Below, in pieces: positions 1 to 12,284 of a DNA stretch of 64,000 bases (position 1 is its first letter; each line of letters begins with the position of its first letter). Origin of the DNA: Macrosoma leucophasiata (lineage: Eukaryota; Arthropoda; Insecta; Lepidoptera; Hedylidae); assembly GCA_036365455.1 (NCBI GenBank), contig JAWQUS010000017.1, forward strand, positions 11,780,001 to 11,844,000, written 5' to 3'. The position numbers and the translations under genes are program-made. The notes beneath the pieces were generated by a model, which saw nothing but the letters and a program-made list of their open reading frames with translations, was not told the DNA's origin and did not search any database.

Positions 1-2270
1 ATTCTTATTTAAATAATTATAATAATTTATTTAAATCGATCCACAGTACTGGATTGATCTAGTGAATCGATACGTATAGTATGGAAAATCGAAGATCCAT
101 CTTTTTGGTTAATTCACATAGGGACATAGAAACATATAGATCATAAGACTTAACGTTTAAACGTGAGTATTTAAAGCATTATACCAGCATTGAACACTGT
201 TGTTTTGCTTTTTTTGGTCGTCTGTTTCCTTGAAATTTAGTATTACATACCTATCCCAAATTAAAAATAGATCCATAATCGAAGATAGATTTTTTCAATG
301 TCGATTTAATCGTGGATGGATTTTGGACACTTCAATTCGAACATTGATTTATTTCAGAAAGAATCGCCATCCCTACTACGAAGTCTATGAAAAGTTGCTA
401 CGAACTTATTTATTAAAATAAAAACAAGTTTTAAAGTTTTAAACAACGACTTAGCCCTCAGGCTGTTGATATAATATTGATATTTTTTATTTGTAGTTGG
501 ATCAAGGAAGAGATTAATCGACGACACGCAAAGTCAAAGATTTTTTAAATTATATTGATCGATATTTTTTCGATATATCGAACACTGGTACTGATATTTT
601 AAAATAACAAGATCACAGCCCTACATCGAGTTTGACAAGCTGACAACGACAAGACAGTGACATCTACAATTTTTTTTAAAGGGTCACGGCACAAGGCAAT
701 GGTTCTATCGCCATTCCATCATATGTGTGACGTCATATGGCGCATACGTCTTTTTAGAATACACTAATTTTCAATGTAGAAATTATGAATGAAAAGTACA
801 AAATTTCAAAAAATGGTTAAACACGGGTCCCCTCGTTTTGCATTAACTTTTGAATAATGTAATAAAACATGTAGGTTAAAAATATGAAATGTTGTCAATT
901 AATACATGTCCCATCCAGAACAATAGACGGAAGTTCTGGCATGTCTTATTTGAGAGACCATACGAGTACCTACTGCTAATATTATTAGTGGTGTAGCCAA
1001 GGCTTGGCTTTTGGAAGCAATGCAAAAGTTTCGCACCAAAGAAATTCATTCAAGGTCAATCCAGATCATCGTTGACGTCTGTTTGGCCTGCGGTATATTA
1101 ACGAGATTGGCCTGACAATAGATAATATGAAGATTATTGCATATATGTTCTAGAGAAGAAAATATCGACTGAGTAATAATAAAGTAGGTTATTAATGTCG
1201 ATATTTTTTAGAAAATGTTTGATTTTTATCAAAACCTAGCCCCTCCGCTATTTTATCACGCCCGCGCCCGCCACGCTGCGCATGTATACGCACTATACCT
1301 ACGCAGCCAAACACATAATTATTATCTCACCGCCATCAGCGCCGCTACTAGCCGTGGATAGCATTCGCACTGGCTAATTTTGGAGCTCCCGCGTCCGTTG
1401 ACTTAACAACCGGACGCAATAAAACAGGAGATAGGATCCCCATACATAAACTGCGAGTACCTACAGTGTCCATAATTGTGTCAGGGATTATTCTTAATAA
1501 GTTTTATACGACCCAACGTTAATTGAGGCTATTATGTGAAACGTTATATTGGAGGTCATGGTTGTTGATTCTATGCAAAAAAGTAATGCTAATAACTGGA
1601 GGATTATCAGACTGTGGGCGCCAGTGAGTCAATGGAGGTGGGTGTGTTCAGATGAAGGCCGTGCTGAGACTCGGTCATCGGAAACCGTTCACTATTAGAT
1701 TAAAACAATTTGCATACTTCTAAAATACGCCTAAACTAAAAGTCATGGTTAACTTGCACCCTATATGGGGCGATCTGATATAGCGCCGGGGCGATAACAT
1801 CATGTGGCCTAAAATTATTTGACAATGCTTTATTGGACATTTTACCACGCCTACATCCAACAATCAACTATTACACAGGTGCTATTGCTACCCACTACTA
1901 CCAATTATCTGACAAATTATTTTTAATTTTATTGATTCGTTTTCGTACTTCGATTTAATAAATAGTTAGGTGTTGATGGTAAACAAAATAGCGACCAATT
2001 TCAAGAATACTTTAAAATTAACTTTTGCTCATTGACTTTCTTAATATCACTACTAATATTAGAACTTCCGTTAGAACCGCGAAAATCTATTTATTTTTGT
2101 ATCTTTAATCCGTTTTCACGTCCAAACATATATATCTAATCTTAAATGTCAATAGGCTTGCTCCCCATTAAAAATATTGTTAAAGCGTGGATGTAATTAT
2201 GAATGAAGATGAGCTCGAATAAGCAGGAACTTCAATAAGAATTTTAATTAGGTACGAGGGTCGTTGTAAG
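1..2270. other. Unassigned AT-rich DNA
   Basis: I see no convincing gene or repeat here. Short open frames, such as 200-421, have no recognisable motif. A GC-richer patch lies near 1250-1400. Clusters of ATCGAT and CGATA words occur near 36-70 and 555-600. Confidence 0.5.
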
Positions 2271-3121
2271 TCTTTTTTTTTTTTTTTTTTGTTTGTCTCC
2301 AAATGCCTAACACCTCAAACTGGAGCATTACTAACACTAATAATAAGTGACAGATTGACTTAGATGAGCAAAATTGCCAAAAATGCAAGTAATTAAACCG
2401 AAGAAATTTAATTACACTCGCACCATTTAGAATAACAAACAATTTAACAGCGAAAACAGGTATTAAAATTGTCTACTAAATTGTGTAGATGACTTTGAAA
2501 ACTTGAACAAGATTAAAAGTTTTGATTGATTTATGTCTTTGAAATAGGTAGTAAAAGTTAAATGCATCGTACAAAGTTATAGACATTTAAAAAGTGAAAT
2601 CTAATATGTTGCTATATCTCCAAGGAGTCCCCTATTCTTTGATGTTCAAGCTGATCTGGTGTCAATTCGTAAATGCTGAATTTAAAATTAATCAGGTCAT
2701 GCATCCGCTTGTCAATTGAAATAATTGCATTAGCGCGTAATCGGTGATTTTTAACTGAAATCTGTGTTAAATTTTTTGATGTGGCCCGTTCGATGGCCCA
2801 GAACATTGCGTTGATATAAACCAATTGCGGTCAGCGTTTGTTTTACTGTTTTTCATGATATGCCCAGTCTGATTTGCGATATGGTTGTCCCGTATTTGTA
2901 TCCACTTCGTTAACGATTGCCATAACTAGGTATATTTCACACATTTAGGTCTCGACTCTATCTCGAGAGAGTCGGTTAAATGTTAAAATAATTTCACCTT
3001 GTAAGAAGATCGGCATGACTAAAACTGTCACCCAGTCGCCTAATCGAAGATCCAAAAGTATTTTATTATGTCTTGATGCTGGTAAGCAAGGATGCAGTTC
3101 CCGTGAATGGTAAGTGAGTAT
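2271..3121. other. Unassigned DNA with a poly(T) run
   Basis: A run of about 18 T at 2273-2290 could be the poly(A) tail of an old minus-strand retroposon. No body of a known family is recognisable to its right, and the open frames here show no domain. Confidence 0.35.
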
Positions 3122-3386
3122 AGTGCTCAATAATAAATATTGCACGAGCCTAGGAAGTCTCCTTCCTTTTCCTTCAGCTTATTTCGGGTCTGTAGAGCGT
3201 TATCTCTTTCGCATCGTACCTATTTGAAGTTTGTCGACCATTTTGATCAAGTTTTGACCAATACCGGACTGTCTTTGCTTACGTAGGCAGTGAGCAACAG
3301 AGATAACGCTCTACCAAGCCGAAAGCTCGAAATGAGCCGATCGTCTCTTTCGCAGGCTCGATGTGCAATATTAATTGTTGAGTACT
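3122..3386. mobile_element. Palindromic TIR element (MITE-like), copy 1
   Basis: The two ends are inverted copies of about 25-30 bp built around CAATAAATATTGCAC and GAGCCT. An inner inverted pair (GAGCGTTATCTCT / AGAGATAACGCTC) flanks a core that includes GTTTTGACCAATACCGG. It encodes no protein. The same element recurs at 32695-32946 and, split by a SINE, at about 60920-61435. I could not fix a target duplication, so the superfamily is left open. Confidence 0.7.
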
Positions 3387-4193
3387 GTATGTAGACATTT
3401 TCACAAAAAAACTGAGTTCAAAATGCAGACCCATTGTGACTCCTGAGGTCTAAGTTATTTTGCCTCTGTCATACCTAGTCGTTACGCGACCATACATAAC
3501 CATTTAAGAGAAACATTTCTGAAGATAATTGGCGGCAGATAATTTATAAGGCGGCGGTGGTGCTTACGCCCTCACGCTCCAACACAGGAACTCTACCACA
3601 AGTGACACTTTTTAAATGTGTTTAACTGCGATAAATGACAAAATAATTACGCAAACTGATAAAGCAACCCAAGAAAGTTAAAAATCATGATAAACAGTCC
3701 GTGATCGGACTTTGGATGTAGTAAACCAACACACACTTTAGATAACACATTAGGTATAATAATAAGTATTATATAATTATTTATTATACTTTGTTTATTT
3801 TTCAAAATTCTGTATTATTATTGTGAAATTTTGATTTAAGATTTCGCTTCTGGTTTTATCCAATGGAAATTATATAGAAGCGTGATCATAAGGCAATGAA
3901 CGTGTAAGTAAGAAGCAAAAACTGGGACATGAAGATTAATGATGCCTCGCTTTTTGTTTTAATCTTAAAATAATATGTTTTTATGTTAATATGTACTCAC
4001 GTCAAGGATTATAATAATATATTATCTAAAAAGTTATTGGCATATATTATTATGTTAAACGTAGAAGTACTTAATTTGCTAAGTAGTTATTTGGCTGTGA
4101 TGGAAAAAATCGATAATGGATCGGTTGTTTCATCATCCACCAGCAGAATAGAGATGGTATTATGTGCCCTGCAAATTTATCTTTACAGTACCT
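3387..4193. other. Unassigned AT-rich DNA
   Basis: No gene or repeat recognised. The short frame at 3983-4201 has no recognisable domain. Confidence 0.4.
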
Positions 4194-4277
4194 ACTGGTG
4201 ATAGTGTTCCACTGGCGGAGCTCGAAGGCGTAGGCACTATCATATTACTTACGTAATGTATGTGTCTATATGTTGCC
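4194..4277 (+). repeat. RepA fragment, internally deleted
   Basis: RepA 5' sequence (CTACTGGTG, GGAGCTCGAAGGCGTAGGCAC) runs directly into RepA 3' sequence (GTGTCTATA), so the middle is missing. It is degenerate and has no poly(A) tail. Confidence 0.45.
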
Positions 4278-4290
4278 AAATATACAGATG

Positions 4291-4470
4291 ATAAAAAAAA
4301 TACGCTTTCACTCACAGCTCCACATTAGGTATTATATAAACCTGTGTCGTGGATACTGTTGTACACATACAAAACACACAAACGCCGAGACCCGAAACAA
4401 ATATCTGTAGGCCATACAAATACCTATTAGTTCCGGAACGATGATCGAATCCGCGACCCTTCGTCGTCAT
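4291..4470 (-). mobile_element. tRNA-derived SINE (family B), degenerate
   Basis: Read on the minus strand, a tRNA-like head near 4400-4470 is followed by the body shared with 30301-30505 and 49565-49790 (ATATTTGTTTCGGGT type, then ACAGGTTTATA), ending in an A-rich tail at 4291-4300. The B-box region survives as GATTCGATCA. The head is more decayed than in the 49.6-kb copy. Confidence 0.65.
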
Positions 4471-5892
4471 TTAATAGATAGATAATAATGTATGGCCTGG
4501 TGATGACTATTACAAATAAGAAAGAAAAGTGCATATATCTCGAGCATTATGTGTAGGCCAGCAACAAAAAGTTGTTCATGCAGTACAGTTAATTGACATA
4601 GAAATGATTCACCTCGGGTTACCAGAAATGGCTGGAAAAAAAACCGGCAACTGATACCCGCGCCTCGTAGATATTCTAGATATATCACCGCCTGGCGTTT
4701 GATGGAACCTGTGAATTCCGTGCCGCTTAGATTAGACATGAGATGTAGGGCTGACGCAATGTATGGATGGAATGTAAGGCGCGAATCCACCGTTGTGGAT
4801 CCGTTGTACATGCCCACAGTACTTTAAAAGACGCTATTGAACTTTGTTCGAGATAAAAATATCACCCTCATTAAATTGAAAAAAAAAAACCCCAAAAAAC
4901 CCTAAATCGACATCTTGCACATTTTTGTACGAGATTGATAATGTCCTCGTACCTCATACAAAATTTGTATATGAACTTAAGACAAATCTCGTGCGTGTGG
5001 CAACCCTTTAACACATACGCTTTTATCTACAGTCTTAAACTTAATTATTTGTAGCAAAAACGGGAGTGGGCACCAGGCTGAACTGGGGTGGGCTTGATAC
5101 CCCCATGAAACCCAGGGGTGTCTTGGATCCGAAATATATTCGCTTTTGTGTACAAGCAATGACGTAATAGTTGCCAGGTCCTGTGTGGTGTGTATACATA
5201 TAAAACTGGAGAAAATAATACGGGAATTTATCATTGTATTAACAATGCAGCAGGGAAAGCTTGGAGGGGTGAGAGTCGGGTGGAGGATTTGACCGCTTCG
5301 AGCCGACAAGTAAACATTGTCATACAAAACAGTATGCAAATATCATGTCGCATCCGATTGCAATCGTGCCTGAACGTCCGTGTCGTCGCCGACAGTTTTA
5401 TTGGCTCACCGTTATGTGAACAGGCTTATTTATCCGACACCTTGGTCGTTCCGGTAAAACTCTCGGTCCGACCTCATAAAAATATGTCAAACTATGCGTA
5501 TTACGTATATTATACAGTATCTACATCTATGTATTGTGATATTAAATTTCCCGAGATATAGATTCGAATAAATGCTAAATAACAAATCAGTGTTAGGTAC
5601 TCAATTAGTACCTACCGTTTACCGTTTGCAGTAGTCAAAACAAACGAAAACATACCAAAGGTCGGCTCTCTTCTAGTTAGAACACTTAACGGGTCTAACT
5701 TTATTAGCGCCAGTCCCTAGCTAGTGACAGCCCTAATAAGCGTAGGGACGTCCAACTTCGTTTAAATAGAAAAACATCGATGTTTACCATTTATGTCGTC
5801 TATTCCAAATCATCGATGTTCTCATAAATGTTATTAATAATGATTTTTTTATGTAGTGATGTGATGACAAATTTTAATAAACATCCAGTTCA
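4471..5892. other. Unassigned DNA, several medium open frames
   Basis: Frames at 4467-4817 (-, 116 aa), 4977-5339 (-) and 5190-5561 (+, 123 aa) are longer than average for this window, but show no domain, signal peptide or repeat-like composition that I recognise. I treat them as chance frames. ATCGATGT words occur near 5776 and 5813. Confidence 0.4.
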
Positions 5893-6064
5893 CATTGATT
5901 GTGAGTAGGCTGCAGCCTCTACACAAAAACGTACGTCAAAATACAGATGCGGTGCCTTGCCACGGCATATGATAGTAATAAATAATTATAATTACCATCT
6001 TACCCGAACACGATAGTAGGTATTTGCGTATCATTAGGTAATGCGGTGGTACTTATGCTCTCAA
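5893..6064 (-). repeat. RepA fragment
   Basis: Minus-strand RepA: GCTGCAGCCT, AATACAGATGCGGTGCC, GAACACGATAGT and TTAGGTAATGCGGTGGT appear in the expected order. Middle and tail are eroded. Confidence 0.6.
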
Positions 6065-6585
6065 AAAAAAAAACTAGTTTCGACACTGGAACGTACAGAA
6101 ACTTACGTTACGTTACTTTGACGTTTTCCAAACGATATTTTTATTTATAACTGTTTTTTTTTCAAAACAATGTGTCGATGTATCGATGTTCGCATCCCTA
6201 AATAGGCGAATGAGTAACGGGCATGCCATAAATAAGAATGGTCAGGTCAAATCTTAGGTTCGCACTGCATTGGTGTCAGCGTACCGCGTAAGCGCGTTTT
6301 CTCCCATACCATCCTGCGACTATACCTCTTATTAAAACCCTTAACTGTATATTGATTGATGTCTCGTTTTTTCATATGCGCTGTCATTTCATCATCATTA
6401 TCAAATTCGTCGTCTAGAGCTGGACAACTTTTCCAAAGATTCTTTTTTTTTTTTTTATTGTTTTACGGCCACGGCTTCAAGTCCTTAACAGGCAATCTTC
6501 AGTATTTTTTTTTATGGAAGACGATGATTGGATGCTTCCATGTGAAATATGTTGAGATGGCTCCAGTAAAGTGATGGGGACTTTA
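6065..6585. other. Unassigned DNA
   Basis: ATCGATGT followed by GCATCCCTA near 6180-6200 resembles the arrangement near 560-625. No gene recognised. Confidence 0.35.
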
Positions 6586-6790
6586 CTAGGAGATTTTACG
6601 AAGTGTTGGAGGCAACATGAAAAATCACTTTTCACTTCCTAATATCACTTTTCTGTACCCGTGAACGTTATCGAATGTTTTATGATAAAATTCCCACCAT
6701 TTTTACACATAAAAACGCGACTATACACAAATTTTGAAAATAATATCACGCAGCGACACAGCTCTATTCCGCGTTCCCGCCAAAACTCTT
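6586..6790 (+). repeat. Interspersed repeat, unclassified, copy 1
   Basis: About 200 bp shared in direct orientation with 8550-8745: CTAGGAG, TTTACGAAGT, TTGGAGGCAAC, AAAAATCACTTTTCACT, and a shared end with CCGCGTTC. A short piece (GGTTGCCTCCAAAACTT) also occurs inverted near 35059-35075. No coding or terminal structure seen. Confidence 0.6.
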
Positions 6791-7070
6791 CCCAAAGATG
6801 TCCAGATTAGTGTTGTGCGTCTTTATGGGATACACAGTCATGGAATGGAACACAGTCAACAGTAGTCATGGAATATGCCATGACCGCCGCAGTGGCGGTA
6901 GTTTTGTCGCGAGATGCTGCTGCCGTATGCAGTGGCGGACTAAGATCATCAGCTTATAAAAAGGCCATGAGGTAAAATTAGGGGGCCCACGCACATATTG
7001 ATACGGTAGATTCTAAGATACAGACCAAAAAGAAAGCTCGAGTAAGCAAAAAAAAACGTAATGTATGTAA
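6791..7070. other. Unassigned DNA
   Basis: A short local repeat of a GTCATGGAAT word occurs near 6835-6885. Nothing else recognised. Confidence 0.3.
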
Positions 7071-7363
7071 CTGGTGGTCGAGCTCCTGTGACGGAGCTCG
7101 CGGGCGTAGGCACCACCGCATTACCTAATATACCTATTTGCCGCTAAATGGCAGTGTTCAGCACTATTGCGTTCCGGTCAGGTGTTAATGTACGGTCCTG
7201 TAATTTCCGGCACAGAGGCATAACACCTTAGGCCCCAGGAGTGGTAATGCATCTGCATTTAGACCTTGGTCTTTGCGTGTGTGTGTCTATAGGCTGCAGT
7301 TATCACTTAACATCAATGTGAACTGCACGCTTGTTTGCCAATTCCATTACACAAAAAAAAAAA
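7071..7363 (+). repeat. RepA, near full length
   Basis: One of the best copies. It starts CTGGTGGTCGAGCTC, runs through GCGTAGGCACCACCGCATTA, GTGTTCAGCACTATTG, TTTCCGGCACAGAGGCATAA and CTATAGGCTGCAG, and ends in a poly(A) tail at about 7353-7363. At about 285 bp with poly(A), no terminal inverted repeats and frequent 5' truncation, it behaves as a retroposed sequence. From memory the layout matches the 3' UTR of abundant Jockey-clade LINEs in silkmoth-like genomes. That family link is recall, not a search. Confidence 0.8.
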
Positions 7364-8089
7364 TGTCATGGTACGGATCCTGAGCTTTTATCGTCACACT
7401 ATATCATACACTGGCTGCGGGCGAAATTTTCATATGCACATGTTAATGATATAACGATGTGAGCATGTAATAAGTTTTTAATGAAATTGAGCTTACTTTC
7501 TATTTCAATTACGCACGGCTACTGGGTGGAGGCAATTTAGAGAGAGTATTTTGTAGGCACGCTAGGTAATGCTATATGATACTTATTACGTTACACTCAT
7601 GATGTTGATTTAAAGCAGGTTTATTGTCACAACAGAAACGGTAACTATTTAGGCTGTTTATGTATCAAATGACTACGTGATTAGTGACTAGCAATGAAAT
7701 GCTTTTATAAAAAAAAAATGTTGAATAGTTTTGTACAGTCTTGGAACTCTCCGCCTATCCAAAATCAATCATTATTATTACCACCGTTTAAGGTGCTCGC
7801 GTTATCCAGCGACCAGTTCCCCGATAGTGCAACGTACAACAAGGAACGTGACAAATAGAGTCACAAGCATCTGTTATTTATAATGTACTAATTGAAACTT
7901 TTCTTATAAGCCCAAACACGATACATCTACTGTAAGATGCTTAGGAGTTCGAGTTTGAGAGATTTCAGGTGGACTTACAGCACCAGGTCGTGGTCACTAT
8001 GTTATTACTGCAATATCATTGAACAGTACATATCATTTCGATCTAACTAGTTTGTTTCACAGATCTGATCGAATGTTCAAATTCCTTCT
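7364..8089. other. Unassigned DNA
   Basis: No gene or recognisable repeat. Short A runs only. Confidence 0.35.
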
Positions 8090-8330
8090 ACAAAATAGTT
8101 GAGGTCTTCCTAGGTCTTCAAACGGTTGACCATAATTGTTTCTAACTTTTTTAAATTTGTATAGAGCTGGTATTTGGCCGACCCCTCCTTATGGTGGCAA
8201 CAATACTCCAGACACGACCGAACTTGTGCTTGGTACAAATTAAGCAGCTGACGTGGTGTGAAGTACCTTCGTAACCTTACTTCTTGGAGATCACTCTCGA
8301 TCAAGTACCTATCCTTTAAAGAAACTTAAA
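8090..8330 (-). pseudogene. LINE reverse transcriptase C-terminal scrap
   Basis: The minus-strand frame 8304-8110 contains RRYFTPRQLLNLYQAQVR and CLEYC. It matches the same segment of the element at 28616-29226 (GTHFTSGQLLQLYKAQVR, HLEYC). This is the region just after the RT palm and thumb in Jockey/CR1-type elements. It then degenerates and keeps no catalytic motif. Confidence 0.7.
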
Positions 8331-8549
8331 TAAAATCGAACACGTTAATTCAAATAAAACTGCTTGACAGAAACCACTGACCATCTTATCCAGATAGAGC
8401 TTCTAATTTTTATACCTTTTTGTATTTCATGTCTATCCATCCGATCGAGATGATGAGATGGTTCCAATTCTTTTTAATTTGTTGTCATTATACTAACGTA
8501 TTCCGTTCGTTTTGTGTTCTTGACGTGTTGTAGGTACCTACCTATTATG

Positions 8550-8745
8550 CTAGGAGTTTTTACGAAGTTTTGGAGGCAACTCGAAAAATCACTTTTCACT
8601 CCTTAATATCACTATCCTAGATCCGTGCACGCTATGGAATGGTTTATGATTAAAATTCTACCATTTTACATACAAGTATTGAAAATAATAATTAGACTGC
8701 GATACGGGTGTCTCCCGCGTTCGGTGCGTTTCCGTCGAACCTTTC
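8550..8745 (+). repeat. Interspersed repeat, unclassified, copy 2
   Basis: Second direct copy of the 6586-6790 repeat, with the same order of shared words and several substitutions. Confidence 0.6.
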
Positions 8746-9054
8746 TTGCAGTGCTTGTTACGAGTGCTGCCATCTATCCAGCTTACTAATAAGCATATTA
8801 GTACCATCTAGTTACTACAGTCAGAACTAATTCAAACTGTTGACTTCAAGTTTTGTTTAAGAATCATGCTTTGCTGTTGTAGTTTTGTAAGAAATTACTA
8901 GATGGCTCTTTTCACTGTAAAGTAAATAAAAATAAGTGCGTGAAATATTAAAACAGGCATTTCTTTATTATCATCAAGAAGCTGGCAATCGATTTGGTAT
9001 TATTAATTAGGTATATTATCAGAATCTAACCTAACAAACTTCATAATATATCAA
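8746..9054. other. Unassigned DNA
   Basis: No gene or repeat recognised. Confidence 0.3.
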
Positions 9055-9240
9055 ACTAGCTGTTGCACGCGGCTTCGCCCGCGTGGATGTCATTTTATAA
9101 AATAACTAAGTAGCCTATTTCTAAAAGTCAGCTCTATCTCTGTACCGAATTTCATTAAAATCGGTTCAGTCGTTTGGACGTGAAAAGGTACCAGACAGAC
9201 AGAGTTACTTTAAATACCTATATTAGAATATTAAAATAGT
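9055..9240 (+). repeat. LINE-3'-end-like short repeat (family G1)
   Basis: Starts ACTAGCTGTTGCACGCGG, then CTTCGCCCGCGTGG, an AAAATCGGTTCAGTCGTTT core and CAGACAGACAGAGTTACTTT. This is a very common lepidopteran arrangement that ends in simple sequence. A minus-strand relative is at 35546-35714. Non-coding; it may be a LINE 3' end or a derivative. Confidence 0.65.
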
Positions 9241-9456
9241 AGGGAAGTAATTGTTATTGTTTTTAATATTTTAATCATAATTATGATTGGGAACTGATTG
9301 GTCTACCACTACAAGGACACTTTTGGATTGGCAGGTTACAAGTTACTTTAAATGCCTTATAAGTATCTAATAAATGATAATAATTCAATAGGTATTAATT
9401 AACTAATAATAACTTTTTTCCACGGACAGAGAAAGCGAGCATAATAACTGATTATT

Positions 9457-9664
9457 GCAGCCTATAGACCACAAAAACCAGAGGTCTAAATGCAGATGCG
9501 TTGCCACCCCTGAGAACTTAGTTATGTCTCTGTGATAGTACGGTGCTACCTATACATTACCATCTAATCGGAACACGATAGTGCTGAACAATATCATTTG
9601 GATGTAGATAGATTAGGTACCTAATGCTGTGCCTACGCTATACATTGAGACTCTACCATCAGTA
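9457..9664 (-). repeat. RepA, 3'-truncated
   Basis: Minus-strand RepA from GCAGCCTATAG to GACTCTACCATCAGTA. It includes CAGATGCGTTGCCAC and CGGAACACGATAGTGCTGAA. The poly(A) end is missing. Confidence 0.7.
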
Positions 9665-11134
9665 ACCACAAATAACCTTATCTATTACGGCCCTCACATA
9701 AAATGATGTATCATATGATTAGTAAGTTAGATAATTCAATTAGTTGACCTTAACTGAACTTTTCGGATGGAAACAGAATCCGACAAGGTATTGTTCGCCG
9801 GTCCGTTTGGGATAGAGGTAGGGTTTACCAATTTCCGCGGTTCTACCAGGACAATGCGTGTGATGGATGGTGCTTTGATGTGAATAGGTTCTATTATAAA
9901 TGGTCTGGTCACTGCCTTTCTACGCGCATGCGCGGAAAATAAGGCTTGGTGTCCACCGAGAAAGTGTGATGAGCGGGAAATGGCTAAGCGGATGCCTTTT
10001 CAATTAAAATATTCGTTTTAGTGGCAATCGCGTACCGGATTACGATGCGTGGGCAGGCTTCCCATGGGGTGCTGGTGCACGCCGTGCAACCTCCCATTGG
10101 CCTTTATTACCTGAACCTCACTGGCTCCCTGGTCGATAAAGGCCTCCTCCAGAGACTTCCATATATATCGATCGCTCGCTGTTCTGATCCATTCTGGCCT
10201 GGCAATTCTTTTGAAATGATGTTCCCATGATTGGACGCGAAATGGTTTACGGTTAATATTAAAGATAATATCAAAGGTAATAGGTAAATAAAGAGGTACG
10301 GTTTATATCTTTGATATTAACCTAGTCCAATTCTCGTTTTTATCTTTCAGCAGATGCCCAGCTCATTTCCATTTAAAAAATAGTATTTTTTGTCTTAATA
10401 TAAAGACGGATTATTTTTTGTTAAAGAAAGATGTTTGCAAAATATCCGCTCCGCTCTGGTGCTTGGAACTACAACTTAGAACTTAACGAGCCTATGATAT
10501 CTCTTCCTGCTCACTAAAGGTAGAAATACAAGGAGGTATTTTTAAAGAAAAATTTGACTTAAGGAGTAAATTTTCATTTACATTTTTTTAAAAATATTTT
10601 ACTCGCGGGTGTTTTTGCGATATTCAATAAAATAAAACAATTGCAAGGATGTAGTTTACTTTTTGTTAAAGAGAGTTAAACGGAGTCCTTAATGGGTCCG
10701 CTCCGCTCGCGATGGAAACCAGGTTTTATCTCTGGAGCCAATTTTTGTTAGCTCATTGGCTGAATGAATAGAATGATCGACGGTTAATTGATGAGGTTTC
10801 TTTTGTTGGTCATAGGTATATTCCTTATAAAAAATCTTGATTTGTGCAATATTTACCATTGTAAAACGTTTATTACAAACTACTTAATAAGTCTTGATAA
10901 GATGGAATATTTTTGATAGAAGGTACCTTATCTACATATAATATATCATGTCTTCGTCGTAGTAGGTAACACATAGGCAAAAAGCAAAATGTCGAAACCA
11001 AAAAGCTAATAAATCGCCAATAATTTACGTTATTCCAACTAATCGGTCCCATAAAATATGCCATTTGGTTCATGTCGAAAATGCAATGTTAACTTTCGCA
11101 TAAATAACATTCTATTGATAAATAACTTACTAGT
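9665..11134. other. Unassigned DNA with a short local duplicate
   Basis: GTCCGCTCCGCTC-like words with a preceding TTTTTGTTAAAG occur near 10418-10460 and 10659-10712, suggesting two pieces of one old repeat. Open frames at 10021-10230 and 10873-11073 show no domain. Confidence 0.35.
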
Positions 11135-11500
11135 AGTTCGCCGGTACCGGTGACGTATGGGGCAAATGCACGCTACGCACCATATTTTTTACAATTCAAT
11201 TGAACAACGGACCTGTAGGTACATATTATTTAGTTTGTAGTTTTTAAAACAATCGCGTTTAACACTCATTACACTGATTTTACGAACTGGGCCGTGACGC
11301 GATATTTCGATATAAACTCAATTTTAGGTACCTTTAAATAGTGTTTAAAAAATAGCGTTTTTAATATCTATATCGCGTCGCGTCACGACCCGGTTCTATT
11401 TCTATTAGTAAAATCAGTGTAATATATGTGTATAGTCTGTATATCAATCTAGATTAGGATTGTCGATTACTCTTTTTGAATTGAAGCTGTGAACATGACG
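11135..11500 (+). repeat. Unclassified repeat with an insertion, copy 1
   Basis: AGTTCGCCGGTACCGG, TGACGTATGG, a GCAATGC-type stretch and CAATTCAATTGAAC match 12285-12440. Here the match breaks near 11216 and resumes near 11442 (TCAATCTAG, TAGGA, TGTCGATTAC), so about 220 bp including the palindromic element at 11268-11423 has been inserted. Confidence 0.6.
11268..11423. mobile_element. Small palindromic MITE-like element
   Basis: About 156 bp with perfect 16-bp terminal inverted repeats (ATTACACTGATTTTAC). Inner half-sites are related to GGGCCGTGACGCGATA on one side and its inverted counterpart on the other. It lies inside the 11.1-kb repeat. No clear target duplication, so the superfamily is unknown. 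Confidence 0.6.
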
Positions 11501-11794
11501 GTATATCAGTGCCGTACCGTGTGCTTGGTGCGAGCTTATACCTACAACTGTGTCATTAGATTTTCTTGGTTTGGCCATTTCTGCGCTCCCCAGGGTCTAG
11601 CTCTGTGTCTGGGCACCGTTGGCACACCCCTATTTACACAACTGCAGGAAACCGAGAATTTACGGCAATGTTAATACACAATTATGCAGTAAAAATAACG
11701 AGATACCTACCTACCTACCTAGTAGCTTCAATTACTTTTATACTAAAATTTTTAGTATTGCCAGAGAATATGTAATAATACGAGTACTACGTAT

Positions 11795-12005
11795 AGAATA
11801 GACACTTCGATGTCCCGCTCGATTACCCTGCCTCACCCAACTTCCTCCCCTGTTATGGGCGACGTTTGGTATTCTCTACGTCACTACGTGCTACGCACCC
11901 AGGTGCACGTGTAAATACACTTCAATGATTGATGTCTGTGTAATGGACACCAAACTAAGCGTTTTTGTATGGAATTTTGGCGGAGTGTCCACGATGTGGT
12001 ATAGC
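11795..12005 (+). mobile_element. Non-autonomous element, family K, copy 1
   Basis: Shares GTATAGAATRGACACTTCG, a GGTGCACGTGTAAATACAC block, GATTGATGT, TTTGTATGGAATTTT and a GAGTGTCC end with 33437-33690 and 40555-40782. GGACACTYCGCC-like sequence at both ends suggests short inverted termini. Similarity extends a little past them, so the borders are approximate. Confidence 0.55.
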
Positions 12006-12284
12006 GCTGAATACTATAATTCAGCTGTAAAGTATGGAAAGGGGTAGCTTGTACAGCTTATACCCTCGTACACTACTTTCAGGAACAGTAACGGCTCGAT
12101 GAGGATTCAGCCCGTACCATGACGATTTATTATGCGCGTATGAAGAAACGAGACAATTCAGTTATGGTCGAAATCGCAAGTAAGCGTGCGTTATTAAGTA
12201 AGGACCAGTAGGTTTTGGTGATAAGTTTTTATTTATTTATAATAGGTATAAGCAAAACATTTCATTGACATATAGGTAACTTTC

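Noticed and set aside
4467..4817. 116-aa minus-strand open frame as a host gene
   Set aside because: No domain, no homologous text recognised, no splice or start context; it overlaps the edge of a degenerate SINE.
5190..5561. 123-aa plus-strand open frame
   Set aside because: No recognisable motif, and an opposing frame of similar length covers part of the same DNA, as expected by chance.
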